Source: Nonomuraea sp. (GTDB taxonomy: Bacteria; Actinomycetota; Actinomycetes; Streptosporangiales; Streptosporangiaceae). From it: a stretch of 21,369 nt of DNA. The translations under genes and the position numbers were made by a program. The stretch covers positions 1 to 21,369 of the forward strand of contig JABFVJ010000458.1 of assembly GCA_013362835.1 (NCBI GenBank), in the 5' to 3' direction. Shown piece after piece: positions 7,207 through 14,029 of this stretch (position 1 is the first letter of the stretch; each line of letters starts with the position of its first letter). The notes below the pieces were generated by a model. That model searched no databases, was not told the origin of the DNA, and worked only from the letters and a program-made list of their open reading frames with translations.

Positions 7207-8467
7207 CCACGCGGTTCCTGCTGTCCTCCTCCGCCGGTCGCAGGAAGATGGCGAACGTGGCGGGCCGGCGGCGCACCAGCTCCAGCCGTCCGCCGTCGGC
7301 GGCGGCCAGGGCGCGCGCGAGCGTGAGCCCGAGGCCGGTGCCTCCTCCGCCGCTGACGTTCCGTTCGAAGATCTTGGGCGCGATCTCGTCGGCGATCCCC
7401 GGGCCCTCGTCGGAGACCTCGATCACGATGTAGTTGTCGCCGCTGGTGCTGGTGACGGAGACGGTGCCGCCGCCGTGCCGCAGGGAGTTCTCCAGCAGCG
7501 AGGCGATGACCTGGCCGAAGCCGCCGGTGGTGGCCATCGCCTTCAGCCCGCGCGAGCCTTCGAGGTGCAGCGTGCGGCCCGCCTCGCGGAAGACCGGCTC
7601 CCACTCGGTGATCTGCTGGATCAGCACCTCGTCGATCGCGACCGGCTCGGCCTGCGCGTGGCGCTGCCGCCGGGCCGCCGCGAGCAGCTCGTCGATCACC
7701 GCGGTCAGCCGTTCGGCCTGCACGATGGCCGCCTCGCCCTCCTCGCGTACGACCTCGGGGTCGTCGGAGGCGGCGACGATCTCCTCCAGGCGCATGGTCA
7801 GACCGGTCAGGGGCGTGCGGAGCTGATGGGAGGCGTCGGTGGCGAACTCGCGTTCCCTGGTGAGCAGGTCGGAGATGCGGGTGGCGCTGCGGTCGAGCAC
7901 CTGTGCGACCCGGTCCAGCTCGGGAATGCCGTAGCGATGTTTGCTCGGTCGCGCGTCGCCCGAGCCGAGCCGGTCGGCGATCTTCGCCAGGTCCTGCAGG
8001 GGCAGCGTCAACCTGCGTGACTGCACGACGGCCAGGCTCACGGCCACCGCGAGCGCCGCGACGGCCAGGGCCACGATCAGCAGCAGCCGGGCGCGTACGT
8101 CCCGCTCGACCTGGTCCCTGTCGCGACTTATACGGACATAGACGCCGGTGTTGGTCTGCGCGTCCTCGGTCATCAGGTGGCCCGACGCCGGAGCGGTGCC
8201 GACGACGGTCACCCTGAGCGGGGTCCCGCGTTCCCAGATCTGTATGTACCTGCCCGGGTACTTCTGCTCCAGTTGCTGGGGGTCGAGCGGGGTCTCCTGG
8301 ACGCGGGCGTACTCGACCTCGCCCACGAGACGCTTGGCTTCCGCCCCGAGCTCCTGAGCCGCCTCGTCGACGATCAGGCGGCTGACCACGACGCCCAGGG
8401 GGACCCCCAGCAACAGGACCGCGATGACCGCGACGACCAGTGTGGAGGAGAGCAGTCGGCGGCGCAT
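7190..8467 (-). CDS. two-component sensor histidine kinase
   Basis: A 425-residue membrane sensor. TM1 spans about 8-29, an extracytoplasmic sensory loop about 30-126, TM2 about 127-149 and a HAMP linker about 150-202. The dimerisation/phosphoacceptor helix has DASHQLRTPLTGL with His214. The HATPase domain has SLLENSLRHG (Asn327), DEGPGI (353-358) and GGTGLGL. The substrate of the ~95-residue sensor loop is unknown. It follows its response regulator with a 4-nt gap (RR stop at 8472, ATG at 8465-8467), so the two are cotranscribed and probably coupled. The final codons overlap gtrA on the other strand. Confidence 0.93.
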   Translation of the reverse strand: MRRRLLSSTLVVAVIAVLLLGVPLGVVVSRLIVDEAAQELGAEAKRLVGEVEYARVQETPLDPQQLEQKYPGRYIQIWERGTPLRVTVVGTAPASGHLMTEDAQTNTGVYVRISRDRDQVERDVRARLLLIVALAVAALAVAVSLAVVQSRRLTLPLQDLAKIADRLGSGDARPSKHRYGIPELDRVAQVLDRSATRISDLLTREREFATDASHQLRTPLTGLTMRLEEIVAASDDPEVVREEGEAAIVQAERLTAVIDELLAAARRQRHAQAEPVAIDEVLIQQITEWEPVFREAGRTLHLEGSRGLKAMATTGGFGQVIASLLENSLRHGGGTVSVTSTSGDNYIVIEVSDEGPGIADEIAPKIFERNVSGGGGTGLGLTLARALAAADGGRLELVRRRPATFAIFLRPAEEDSRNRVVSGPA

Positions 8468-8471
8468 GCGC

Positions 8472-9140
8472 CTACTCGCGTTCGAACCGGAAGCCGACTC
8501 CCCGGACGGTCGTGATGTAACGGGGCTTGGCGGCGTCGTCGCCGAGTTTGCGGCGCAACCAGGAGATGTGCATGTCGAGGGTCTTGGTCGAGCCCCACCA
8601 GTTCGTGTCCCACACCTCGCGCATGATCTGCTCGCGGGTGACGACCTTGCCGGCGTCGCGTACCAGGACCCGTAGCAGGTCGAACTCCTTGGTCGTCAGA
8701 TGCAGCTCCTTCTCCCCCATCCACGCGCGACGGGAGTCCGCGTCGATGCGGACCCCCTGCACGACCGGGGTCTCGGACGTGCCGCGGCGCAGCAGCGCGC
8801 GTACGCGGGCGAGCAGTTCGGCCAGCCGGAACGGCTTGGTCACGTAGTCGTCGGCGCCGGCGTCGAGCCCGACGACCGTGTCCACCTCGTCCACACGGGC
8901 CGTGAGTATGAGAACCGGGGTGCCGTGCCCCTCGGCACGGATCCGGCGCGCGACCTCCAGACCGTCCATCTCTGGCAGCCCGAGGTCGAGAACAATGAGG
9001 TCGATGCCGCCCGACAGGGCCCTCTCCAGGGCCTGCGGGCCGTCGGGGCTCACCTCTACCTGATAGCCCTCGCGGCGTAGCGCACGCGCGAGTGGCTCGG
9101 AGATCGAGGTGTCATCCTCGGCGAGAAGTACGCAGGTCAT
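8472..9140 (-). CDS. OmpR/PhoB-family response regulator
   Basis: A 222-residue DNA-binding regulator partnered with the kinase just downstream. The receiver domain (1-120) has the acidic pair Glu8/Asp9-Asp10, phosphoacceptor Asp52 in VLDLGLPEMDG, Thr80 and Lys102 in YVTKPF. The C-terminal winged helix (about 130-222) has LTTKEFDLLRVLV, TREQIMREVW, TLDMHISWLRRKLG and ITTVRGVGFRF. The ATG at 9138-9140 has no Shine-Dalgarno; a TACGAT -10-like hexamer lies 6 nt upstream, so a leaderless message is likely. Direct repeats farther upstream suggest autoregulation. Confidence 0.94.
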   Translation of the reverse strand: MTCVLLAEDDTSISEPLARALRREGYQVEVSPDGPQALERALSGGIDLIVLDLGLPEMDGLEVARRIRAEGHGTPVLILTARVDEVDTVVGLDAGADDYVTKPFRLAELLARVRALLRRGTSETPVVQGVRIDADSRRAWMGEKELHLTTKEFDLLRVLVRDAGKVVTREQIMREVWDTNWWGSTKTLDMHISWLRRKLGDDAAKPRYITTVRGVGFRFERE

Positions 9141-9143
9141 GAA

Positions 9144-9169
9144 GCGATCGTAGGACCTTAGGCGATCGT
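9144..9169. repeat. direct repeat GCGATCGT x2 at the response regulator start
   Basis: GCGATCGT occurs at 9144-9151 and 9162-9169, 18 bp apart, overlapping the predicted -10 and leader of the response regulator gene. Each copy holds the palindrome CGATCG. It may be an operator. Confidence 0.45.
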
Positions 9170-9190
9170 TTCCCGGGTACAGCGCGCGGT

Positions 9191-9219
9191 TTGACTTGTC
9201 GTTGACCTATCCATTGACC
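9191..9219. promoter_or_regulatory. triple TTGAC direct repeat, candidate response-regulator site
   Basis: TTGAC is repeated at 9191-9195, 9202-9206 and 9214-9218, i.e. at 11- and 12-bp intervals, about one helical turn. On the coding strand of the response regulator it reads as three GTCAA units located 50-80 bp before its start. Tandem direct repeats at 11-bp pitch are the typical binding pattern of OmpR/PhoB dimers. The same hexamers resemble -35 elements, but no -10 fits at 16-19 nt on the plus strand. Confidence 0.5.
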
Positions 9220-9390
9220 TGGGCAAACGAAGCTAAATAAGGGTTAGTCGTGATTAAATTACCGCGATTATCGGGGGGAAATCACAAGGCACTCCAGGCT
9301 TTCCGATCACTTCCCCGTACGCCGCCCTCGTGCCGGGATCCGGCGCTCAGGACGAAGCCCGGCAGACCGCCGATCGTGCCGCACATCGGA
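9220..9390. other. intergenic stretch with an AT-rich island
   Basis: About 9231-9265 is strikingly AT-rich for this DNA (TAAATAA, GATTAAATTA). It contains nested inverted repeats: GTGATT (9250-9255) with AATCAC (9280-9285), enclosing CGAT-T-ATCG. A GTG frame from 9250 exists but soon runs antisense to the next gene and shows no family. The remainder of the stretch shows nothing recognisable. Confidence 0.4.
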
Positions 9391-9420
9391 CGCCCGGAGC
9401 GTGATACCCCGCTCCGGGCG
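9391..9420 (-). terminator. hairpin terminator after the conserved hypothetical gene
   Basis: CGCCCGGAGCG (9391-9401) and CGCTCCGGGCG (9410-9420) form a perfect 11-bp stem with an 8-nt loop. The hairpin begins 14 nt past the stop at 9434 on the minus strand. Confidence 0.7.
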
Positions 9421-9433
9421 CATTCAGACAGGG

Positions 9434-9973
9434 TCAGAGCCAGCTCGCCCGTACGGAGTCCGCGGGCCCGGCGTCGGGGGCCGTGCCGAGCTCACCGGCG
9501 CGTACGCGGTCGAGCAGGCGGGCGACCGTGTCGACGATCTCGGGGGCGCTCTCGCGCAGGCTCGCGGCGTCGGCCGGGCCGATCTCGGCGGGATCGACCC
9601 CCGACTGCCGCAGCACACCGTCGAGGTCGGCCAGCCGCGTCGCCAGCCACTTCAGCGGGTCGGCCGACAACTCCTCGTCGAACACCCGCCGGTCGGGCTC
9701 CCAGCCGCTGGACCCCGGGTGATGATGCGTACGGTCGAAGCTCCCCGGTGTCCCGTCCACCGACTCCAGCAGGTCGACGCGCCAGATGAGCCGGTCGACG
9801 ACGATGGGACGGGCCGAGTAGATCGAGCCCTTGAGCTCGCCCGGCGCGAGCCTGCGGATCTCCAGGCGCACGCCGTGCTCGGCGCCCTCCTGGTGCTCGC
9901 CGGGGTCGGGGTCGACGAAGTACAGGTCGCTCACGGCCACGCCGATGCGTTCGAAGCCGAAGAGGTAGAGCAT
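9434..9973 (-). CDS. conserved actinobacterial hypothetical protein
   Basis: A 179-residue soluble protein with no signal peptide or membrane segment. It starts MLYLFGFERIGVAVSDLYFV, continues with GAEHGVRLEIRR and LKGSIYSARPI, and contains WRVDLLESV then SFDRTHHHP, a His-rich segment that could bind metal. The last ~70 residues look helical. I recall similar uncharacterised proteins in other actinomycetes but cannot assign a function. The ATG at 9971-9973 is chosen over the GTG at 9980-9982 because GAGGGAG lies 8 nt before the ATG and almost touches the GTG. A clear terminator follows. Confidence 0.8.
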   Translation of the reverse strand: MLYLFGFERIGVAVSDLYFVDPDPGEHQEGAEHGVRLEIRRLAPGELKGSIYSARPIVVDRLIWRVDLLESVDGTPGSFDRTHHHPGSSGWEPDRRVFDEELSADPLKWLATRLADLDGVLRQSGVDPAEIGPADAASLRESAPEIVDTVARLLDRVRAGELGTAPDAGPADSVRASWL

Positions 9974-10061
9974 GGAGACCACTCCCTCACAGGTGTCGGG
10001 GCTCGCCTCCCAGTATCCGTCAGGGGCTCACGGCGAGCTCGCGCGGCGGACGTCCGCCGGG

Positions 10062-10880
10062 TCAGAGGAACGCGGCCCGGTTCTCCTCGGCCCAGGAGGC
10101 GAAGGTGCGCGCGGGGCGGCCGGTCAGCTCCTCGACCACGGGGGTGAGCTCGGCGGGCCGGTCCACGCAGCTCTGCCAGTAGTCGAGGAGCGCGTCGGCG
10201 AGGGGGCCCTCGACGTACTCGGCCATCTCGGCCTTCCACTCCTCCCTGGTGACGTGCCTGATCGCGATGTCCCGTCCGGTGACCCGGGACAGGATGCCGA
10301 TCTGCTCGGTGAACGTGAGCGACTGCGGCCCGGTCAGCGTGTACGCGCCTCCCCCGAGCGCGGGGTCGTCGAGCACGGCGGCGGCCACGGCGGCCACGTC
10401 CGCCTCGTGGACGGCGTCGACGTGCGCGTCCGGGTAGGGCAGGCCGACGGGGGTGCCGCTCTTGACCTTCCAGGACCAGCCCATGGCGTTGCCGCAGAAG
10501 GTGCCGGGCCGCAGCAGCGTGGCGCGTACGGCCGAGGCGGTCAGCGCCCGTTCGGCGTCGGCGTGGACCTTGGCCACCGGGCTGGCGTCGGGGTCGGGCG
10601 TGAGCACCGCGACCGAGGAGAGCAGCACGACGTGCTCGACCCCGGCGGCCTCGGCCTCGGCCGCGAACTCGGCGGCGTGCGAGGGCTCGGCGTACAGGAA
10701 GACCGAGGTCGCGCCCGCGAGGGCGGCGGCGAAGGTGGACGGGTCGCGCAGGTCGCACCTGACGACGGAGGGGTCCGCGGGCGCGGAGGAGGCCGCCCGG
10801 ACCGGGCGGCCCCGCTCGCGCAGGAGGGTGATGAGCGCGGTGGCGACGGCGCCACGGGCGCCGGTGACGAGGGTGGTCAT
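10062..10880 (-). CDS. NmrA-like NAD(P)-binding protein (atypical SDR)
   Basis: A 272-residue Rossmann-fold protein of the NmrA/atypical short-chain dehydrogenase group, probably an NAD(P)H-dependent quinone or carbonyl reductase or a redox-sensing protein. The dinucleotide-binding loop is TLVTGARGAVATAL at the N-terminus. LLSSVAV, LRPGTFCGNAMGW and HEADVAAVAAAVL are typical of the family, which lacks the canonical YxxxK pair. The C-terminal part (about 180-272) has SLTFTEQIGILSRVTGRDI and TFASWAEENRAAF. ATG at 10878-10880 is preceded by AGGAAGGA; an upstream frame extension to 10994 crosses the operator and is unlikely. It is divergent from the MarR gene and probably its target. Confidence 0.85.
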   Translation of the reverse strand: MTTLVTGARGAVATALITLLRERGRPVRAASSAPADPSVVRCDLRDPSTFAAALAGATSVFLYAEPSHAAEFAAEAEAAGVEHVVLLSSVAVLTPDPDASPVAKVHADAERALTASAVRATLLRPGTFCGNAMGWSWKVKSGTPVGLPYPDAHVDAVHEADVAAVAAAVLDDPALGGGAYTLTGPQSLTFTEQIGILSRVTGRDIAIRHVTREEWKAEMAEYVEGPLADALLDYWQSCVDRPAELTPVVEELTGRPARTFASWAEENRAAFL

Positions 10881-10924
10881 CGGGGATGACGTCCTTCCTG
10901 CGGCGGGCCTGCCGGCCCTCCGGC

Positions 10925-10961
10925 TAGAATGAGAGCGTGACGCAACAGTTGCGTGACGCAA
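10925..10961. promoter_or_regulatory. MarR promoter and palindromic operator
   Basis: TAGAAT (10925-10930) is a good -10 for the MarR gene. Directly downstream GCGTGACGCAA occurs twice (10935-10945, 10951-10961; 16-bp period). The same bases form two overlapping perfect palindromes, ACGCAAC-A-GTTGCGT (10940-10954) and TTGCGT-G-ACGCAA (10949-10961). This is what an autoregulatory MarR operator controlling both divergent genes would look like. Confidence 0.7.
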
Positions 10962-10987
10962 ATAAATGTGAGGGATGGGGCCGCCAC

Positions 10988-11452
10988 GTGTCAAACCGAG
11001 CCGAGACCCTGCGGCGCGTCATCGACGAGAGCCAGCGCCACTACGCCGCCTACACGCTGTTCAACCAGGCCATGGCCGACCGGCTCGGCATCCACCCCAC
11101 CGACCTGCAGTGCGTGGCGCTGCTCGACCTGGAGGCCGGGCCGGTGAGCACCGGTGAGATCGCCCGCCTCACGGGCCTGACCCCGGGCTCGGCGACCCGC
11201 CTGGTCGACCGCCTCGACCGGGCCGGCCTGGTCGTCCGCCAGGCGGACCCCGACGACCGGCGGCGCGCGCTGGTCTCCCTCGCCCCCGACGCCGGCGCGC
11301 GGATCAGCGCGGCCTGGGAGATCCCCGGCAGGGCGTTCGGCGAGGTGCTCGACCGCTACGACGAGGCCGAGCTCGCGCTGATCGCCGACTTCCTGCACCG
11401 CGCCGCAGAGGTCGGCCGCGCCCAGGCCGAACGACTCTCGGCGGAGGAGTGA
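10988..11452 (+). CDS. MarR-family transcriptional regulator
   Basis: A 154-residue winged-helix regulator, expected to bind DNA as a dimer and be released by a small ligand or oxidation. After an N-terminal dimerisation helix come LQCVALLDLEAGPVSTGEIA and LTGLTPGSATRLVDRLDRAG (recognition helix). The wing VVRQADPDDRRRALVSL follows, then a C-terminal helix. The frame stays open to a GTG at 10937, 6 nt after the TAGAAT -10, so a leaderless 171-residue form is possible. The GTG at 10988 fits the usual family N-terminus, with GAGGGA 12 nt upstream. It probably represses itself and the divergent NAD(P)-binding protein gene through the palindromes between them. Confidence 0.88.
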   Translation: MSNRAETLRRVIDESQRHYAAYTLFNQAMADRLGIHPTDLQCVALLDLEAGPVSTGEIARLTGLTPGSATRLVDRLDRAGLVVRQADPDDRRRALVSLAPDAGARISAAWEIPGRAFGEVLDRYDEAELALIADFLHRAAEVGRAQAERLSAEE

Positions 11453-11457
11453 ACGAC

Positions 11458-11494
11458 GACGGCCCCGCCGCCCGGGAAGGGCGGCGGGGCCGTC
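11458..11494. terminator. bidirectional terminator between marR and bfr
   Basis: A perfect 16-bp GC stem (11458-11473 with 11479-11494) closes a GGGAA loop. It lies 5 nt past the MarR stop and 10 nt past the bfr stop on the other strand, so it serves both convergent genes. Confidence 0.85.
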
Positions 11495-11504
11495 GGGGAA
11501 CCTT

Positions 11505-11990
11505 CTAGTCGTCGACCGACGGAGGCTCGGCGTAGCGGGCCAGGTAGAGCTGTTCGCCCAGGCTGCGCATCAGGCCCAGCTCGGTCTCCAGGTAGTCGAT
11601 GTGCTCCTCCTCGTCCTCAAGGATCTCCTCGAAGATGCGGGCGGAGGTGACGTCGCCCTTCTCCCTCATGAGCTGGATGGCCGGACGGAGCCGTTCCACC
11701 ACCGACAGCTCCACCTCCAGGTCGGCCTTGAGCTGCTCCTCGACGGTCTGGCCGATGTGCAGGGTGCCGAGGCGCTGGTAGTTGGGCAGCCCTTCGAGGA
11801 AGAGGATGCGGTCGGTCAGCCGTTCGGCGTGACGCATCTCGTCGATCGACTCGTCGCGGGTGTGCTCGGCGAGCTTGGTGTATCCCCAGTTCTCCTGCAT
11901 CTTGGCGTGCAGGAAGTACTGGTTGATCGCCGTGAGCTCGGCGGTCAGCTGCTCGTTGAGCAGTTCGATGATCTGCTTGTCGCCCTGCAT
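11505..11990 (-). CDS. bfr: bacterioferritin
   Basis: A 161-residue haem-containing ferritin that oxidises Fe2+ and stores iron in a 24-mer shell in the cytoplasm. All ferroxidase-centre ligands are present: Glu18, Glu51, His54, Glu94, Glu127 and His130, with Tyr25. Met52, the inter-subunit haem ligand, identifies it as bacterioferritin rather than plain ferritin. The length is normal. ATG at 11988-11990 has GAGGGG 7 nt upstream. bfd ends 25 nt upstream on the same strand, so the two are very probably cotranscribed from the promoter with iron boxes ahead of bfd. Confidence 0.96.
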   Translation of the reverse strand: MQGDKQIIELLNEQLTAELTAINQYFLHAKMQENWGYTKLAEHTRDESIDEMRHAERLTDRILFLEGLPNYQRLGTLHIGQTVEEQLKADLEVELSVVERLRPAIQLMREKGDVTSARIFEEILEDEEEHIDYLETELGLMRSLGEQLYLARYAEPPSVDD

Positions 11991-12015
11991 GAACGGGCCC
12001 CTCGTTGCGGTGCGG

Positions 12016-12192
12016 CTATGCGGTCGTCAATTCTTCCGACTGCTTCAGGATCGCACAGATCTTCCGTACACAACGGGCACAGTCACCACCGGCACCAGTG
12101 GTGTCGCGAATCTGCTTCGCACTCTTCGCTCCGGAGGCGATGCAGTCGTGGACCTCGTTCTCGGTCACAGCACGACAAATGCACACGTACAT
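12016..12192 (-). CDS. bfd: bacterioferritin-associated ferredoxin
   Basis: A 58-residue [2Fe-2S] protein that passes electrons to bacterioferritin to reduce and release stored iron. The BFD-like fold is indicated by MYVCICRAVTENEV and AGGDCARCVRKIC; cluster ligands are Cys4, Cys6, Cys38 and Cys41. ATG at 12190-12192 begins exactly at the family N-terminus. The longer frame starting at 12240 would run through the iron box and is rejected. GAGAGG lies 10 nt upstream. It is first in a bfd-bfr pair. Confidence 0.93.
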   Translation of the reverse strand: MYVCICRAVTENEVHDCIASGAKSAKQIRDTTGAGGDCARCVRKICAILKQSEELTTA

Positions 12193-12227
12193 CCAGGGCA
12201 AGCCTCTCAGCGAAGGGTGGAGTGCCT

Positions 12228-12246
12228 TAAGGTAAGGCACACCTAA
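12228..12246. promoter_or_regulatory. iron box 1 (DmdR/IdeR-type) for bfd-bfr
   Basis: TAAGGTAAGGCACACCTAA matches the 19-bp iron-box consensus TTAGGTTAGGCTAACCTAA at 15 positions. It overlaps the predicted -10 (TATCTT on the minus strand, 12250-12245) and start of transcription of bfd. An overlapping palindrome, TGCCTTA-AGG-TAAGGCA, spans 12223-12239. Confidence 0.75.
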
Positions 12247-12256
12247 GATAGCTCAC

Positions 12257-12275
12257 TTCGGTAAGGCTTGCCTAT
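12257..12275. promoter_or_regulatory. iron box 2 (DmdR/IdeR-type) for bfd-bfr
   Basis: TTCGGTAAGGCTTGCCTAT matches the same consensus at 14 of 19 positions. It overlaps a -35-like TAGGCA (minus strand, 12274-12269) that is 18 nt from the TATCTT -10. Confidence 0.65.
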
Positions 12276-12281
12276 GTTAGA

Positions 12282-12303
12282 GGGGTCACAGTGGCGTGAC
12301 CCC
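12282..12303 (-). terminator. hairpin after the MBL-fold gene
   Basis: GGGGTCAC and GTGACCCC form a perfect 8-bp stem with a 6-nt loop, starting 5 nt past the stop at 12309. It separates the mscR cluster from the bfd promoter. Confidence 0.6.
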
Positions 12304-12308
12304 CCAGG

Positions 12309-12929
12309 TCAGTGGCCTCTCGCCCGCCACTCCTCCAGGTGGGGCGCCTCGGCGCCGATGGACGTGGAGTCGCCGTGACCGGTGTGGACGACCGTCTCCG
12401 GCGGCAGCGTCAGCAACCGCCGGTCGATCGAGTCGATGATCGTCTCGAACGACGAGTACGACCGCCCGGTCGCCCCCGGCCCGCCCTTGAACAGCGTGTC
12501 ACCGCTGAACAGCACGCCCAGGTCGGGCGCGTGCAGGCAGACCGCGCCCGGCGAGTGACCCGGCGTGTGCAGCACGTCGAGCGCGACGCCGCCCACCGAG
12601 ATCTTCTCCCCGTCGGCCAGCGGCGTGTACGTCACCTCCGGCCCGTAGACCTGCTCCCACAGCACCTGGTCGGCCGGGTGCAGCCGGATCGGCGCCCCGG
12701 TCAGCTCGGCCAGCCGCGCGGCGGCGTTGATGTGGTCGTTGTGCGCGTGGGTGCACACGATCGCGGCGACCGTGCGCCCGCCGACGCGCTCGGCGATCGC
12801 CTCGGCGTCGTGGGCGGCGTCGATGACCACGACCTCGCGCGCGTCGCCGACCAGCCAGATGTTGTTGTCGACCTCCCAGGTGCCGCCGTCGAGGGAGAAC
12901 GTGCCCGAGGTGATGACGCGGTCGATCAC
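12309..12929 (-). CDS. metallo-beta-lactamase-fold hydrolase linked to MscR
   Basis: A 206-residue metal-dependent hydrolase. Ligands are in THAHNDH (His61, His63, Asp65, His66), HTPGHSPGA (His121/His125), FSGDTLF (Asp144) and HTGHGDST (His182/His185), so the active site looks complete, like glyoxalase II or other thioester hydrolases. The GTG start shares one base with the TAG of mscR, so translation is coupled. Mycobacterium tuberculosis has the same pair (Rv2259 mscR with Rv2260). From this context I infer hydrolysis of S-formylmycothiol to formate and mycothiol, or a related mycothiol thioester; sequence alone does not fix the substrate. Confidence 0.88.
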   Translation of the reverse strand: MIDRVITSGTFSLDGGTWEVDNNIWLVGDAREVVVIDAAHDAEAIAERVGGRTVAAIVCTHAHNDHINAAARLAELTGAPIRLHPADQVLWEQVYGPEVTYTPLADGEKISVGGVALDVLHTPGHSPGAVCLHAPDLGVLFSGDTLFKGGPGATGRSYSSFETIIDSIDRRLLTLPPETVVHTGHGDSTSIGAEAPHLEEWRARGH

Positions 12930-14023
12930 TACAGGATCACCACCGAGCGCAGCACCTCGCCGCGGTGCATCTTCGCGAACGCCTCCTCGACCTGGTCGAG
13001 CCCGATCGTCTCGGAGACGAACCGGTCGAGCGGCAGCCGGTTCCGCAGGAACAGGTCGATCAGCATCGGGAAGTCGCGCGAGGGCAGGCAGTCGCCGTAC
13101 CAGGACGACTTCAGCGCGCCGCCGCGGCCGAACACGTCGAGGAGCGGCAGGTCGATGCGCATCTCCGGCGTCGGCACCCCGACGAGCACGACGGTGCCGG
13201 CCAGGTCACGGGCGTAGAACGCCTGCTCGTACGTCTCCGGCCGGCCGACCGCCTCGATGACCACGTCGGCGCCGAACCCGCCGGTCAGGTCGCGGATCGC
13301 CTCGACCGGGTCGTTCTCCCGCGAGTTGACCGTGTGCGTCGCGCCGAAGTCGCGGGCCCACTCCAGCTTCCTGTCGTCGACGTCGACGGCGATGACCTTC
13401 GCGGCTCCGGCCAGGGACGCCCCCAGGATGGCCGCGTCGCCGACCCCGCCGCAGCCGATCACGGCCACGGTGTCGCCGCGCGTCACCCCTCCGGTGTTGA
13501 CCGCCGCGCCGATGCCGGCCATCACGCCGCACCCGAGCAATCCCGCGACCCGCGCCGGCGCCTCGGCCGACACCTTCGTGCACTGCCCGGCGGCGACCAG
13601 CGTCTTCTCCAGGAACGCGCCGATGCCGAGCGCGGGCGACAGCTCGGTGCCGTCCTTGAGCGTCATCTTCTGGGCGGCGTTGTGGGTGTTGAAGCAGTAC
13701 CACGGGCGGCCGCGCAGGCAGGCGCGGCACTGACCGCACACCGCGCGCCAGTTGAGGATCACGAAGTCGCCGGGCGCGACGTCGGTGACGCCGGGGCCGA
13801 CCGCCTCGACCGTGCCCGCCGCCTCATGGCCCAGCAGGAACGGGAAGTCGTCGTTGATCCCGCCCTCGCGATAGTGCAGGTCGGTGTGGCAGACCCCGCA
13901 GGCCTGCACGTTCACCACCGCCTCGCCCGGCCCGGGATCGGGCACGATCACGGATTCGAGGGAAACTTCCTGGCCCTTACCGCGGGCGATGACGCCCTGC
14001 ACTTCGTACGGCATGGCAGCCAT
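12929..14023 (-). CDS. mscR: mycothiol-dependent formaldehyde dehydrogenase / S-nitrosomycothiol reductase
   Basis: A 364-residue zinc-dependent medium-chain dehydrogenase that oxidises the formaldehyde-mycothiol adduct with NAD+ and reduces S-nitrosomycothiol with NADH, in the cytoplasm. Catalytic zinc ligands are Cys45 (GVCHTD), His66 (GHE) and Cys165 (LLGCGV). The structural zinc ligands are Cys96, Cys99, Cys102 and Cys110. The Rossmann loop is [10 protein letters not shown] (188-197). The overall similarity to mycobacterial AdhE2/MscR is strong. ATG is at 14021-14023, or in-frame three codons later. There is no ribosome site of its own, but the adenylate cyclase gene stops 6 nt upstream, so reinitiation is likely. 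Confidence 0.9.
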   Translation of the reverse strand: MAAMPYEVQGVIARGKGQEVSLESVIVPDPGPGEAVVNVQACGVCHTDLHYREGGINDDFPFLLGHEAAGTVEAVGPGVTDVAPGDFVILNWRAVCGQCRACLRGRPWYCFNTHNAAQKMTLKDGTELSPALGIGAFLEKTLVAAGQCTKVSAEAPARVAGLLGCGVMAGIGAAVNTGGVTRGDTVAVIGCGGVGDAAILGASLAGAAKVIAVDVDDRKLEWARDFGATHTVNSRENDPVEAIRDLTGGFGADVVIEAVGRPETYEQAFYARDLAGTVVLVGVPTPEMRIDLPLLDVFGRGGALKSSWYGDCLPSRDFPMLIDLFLRNRLPLDRFVSETIGLDQVEEAFAKMHRGEVLRSVVIL

Positions 14024-14029
14024 CTTGTG

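Noticed and set aside
9250..9789. A 179-codon plus-strand frame starting in the AT-rich island
   Set aside because: Two thirds are antisense to the conserved hypothetical gene, and the N-terminal 60 codons show no family and no ribosome site.
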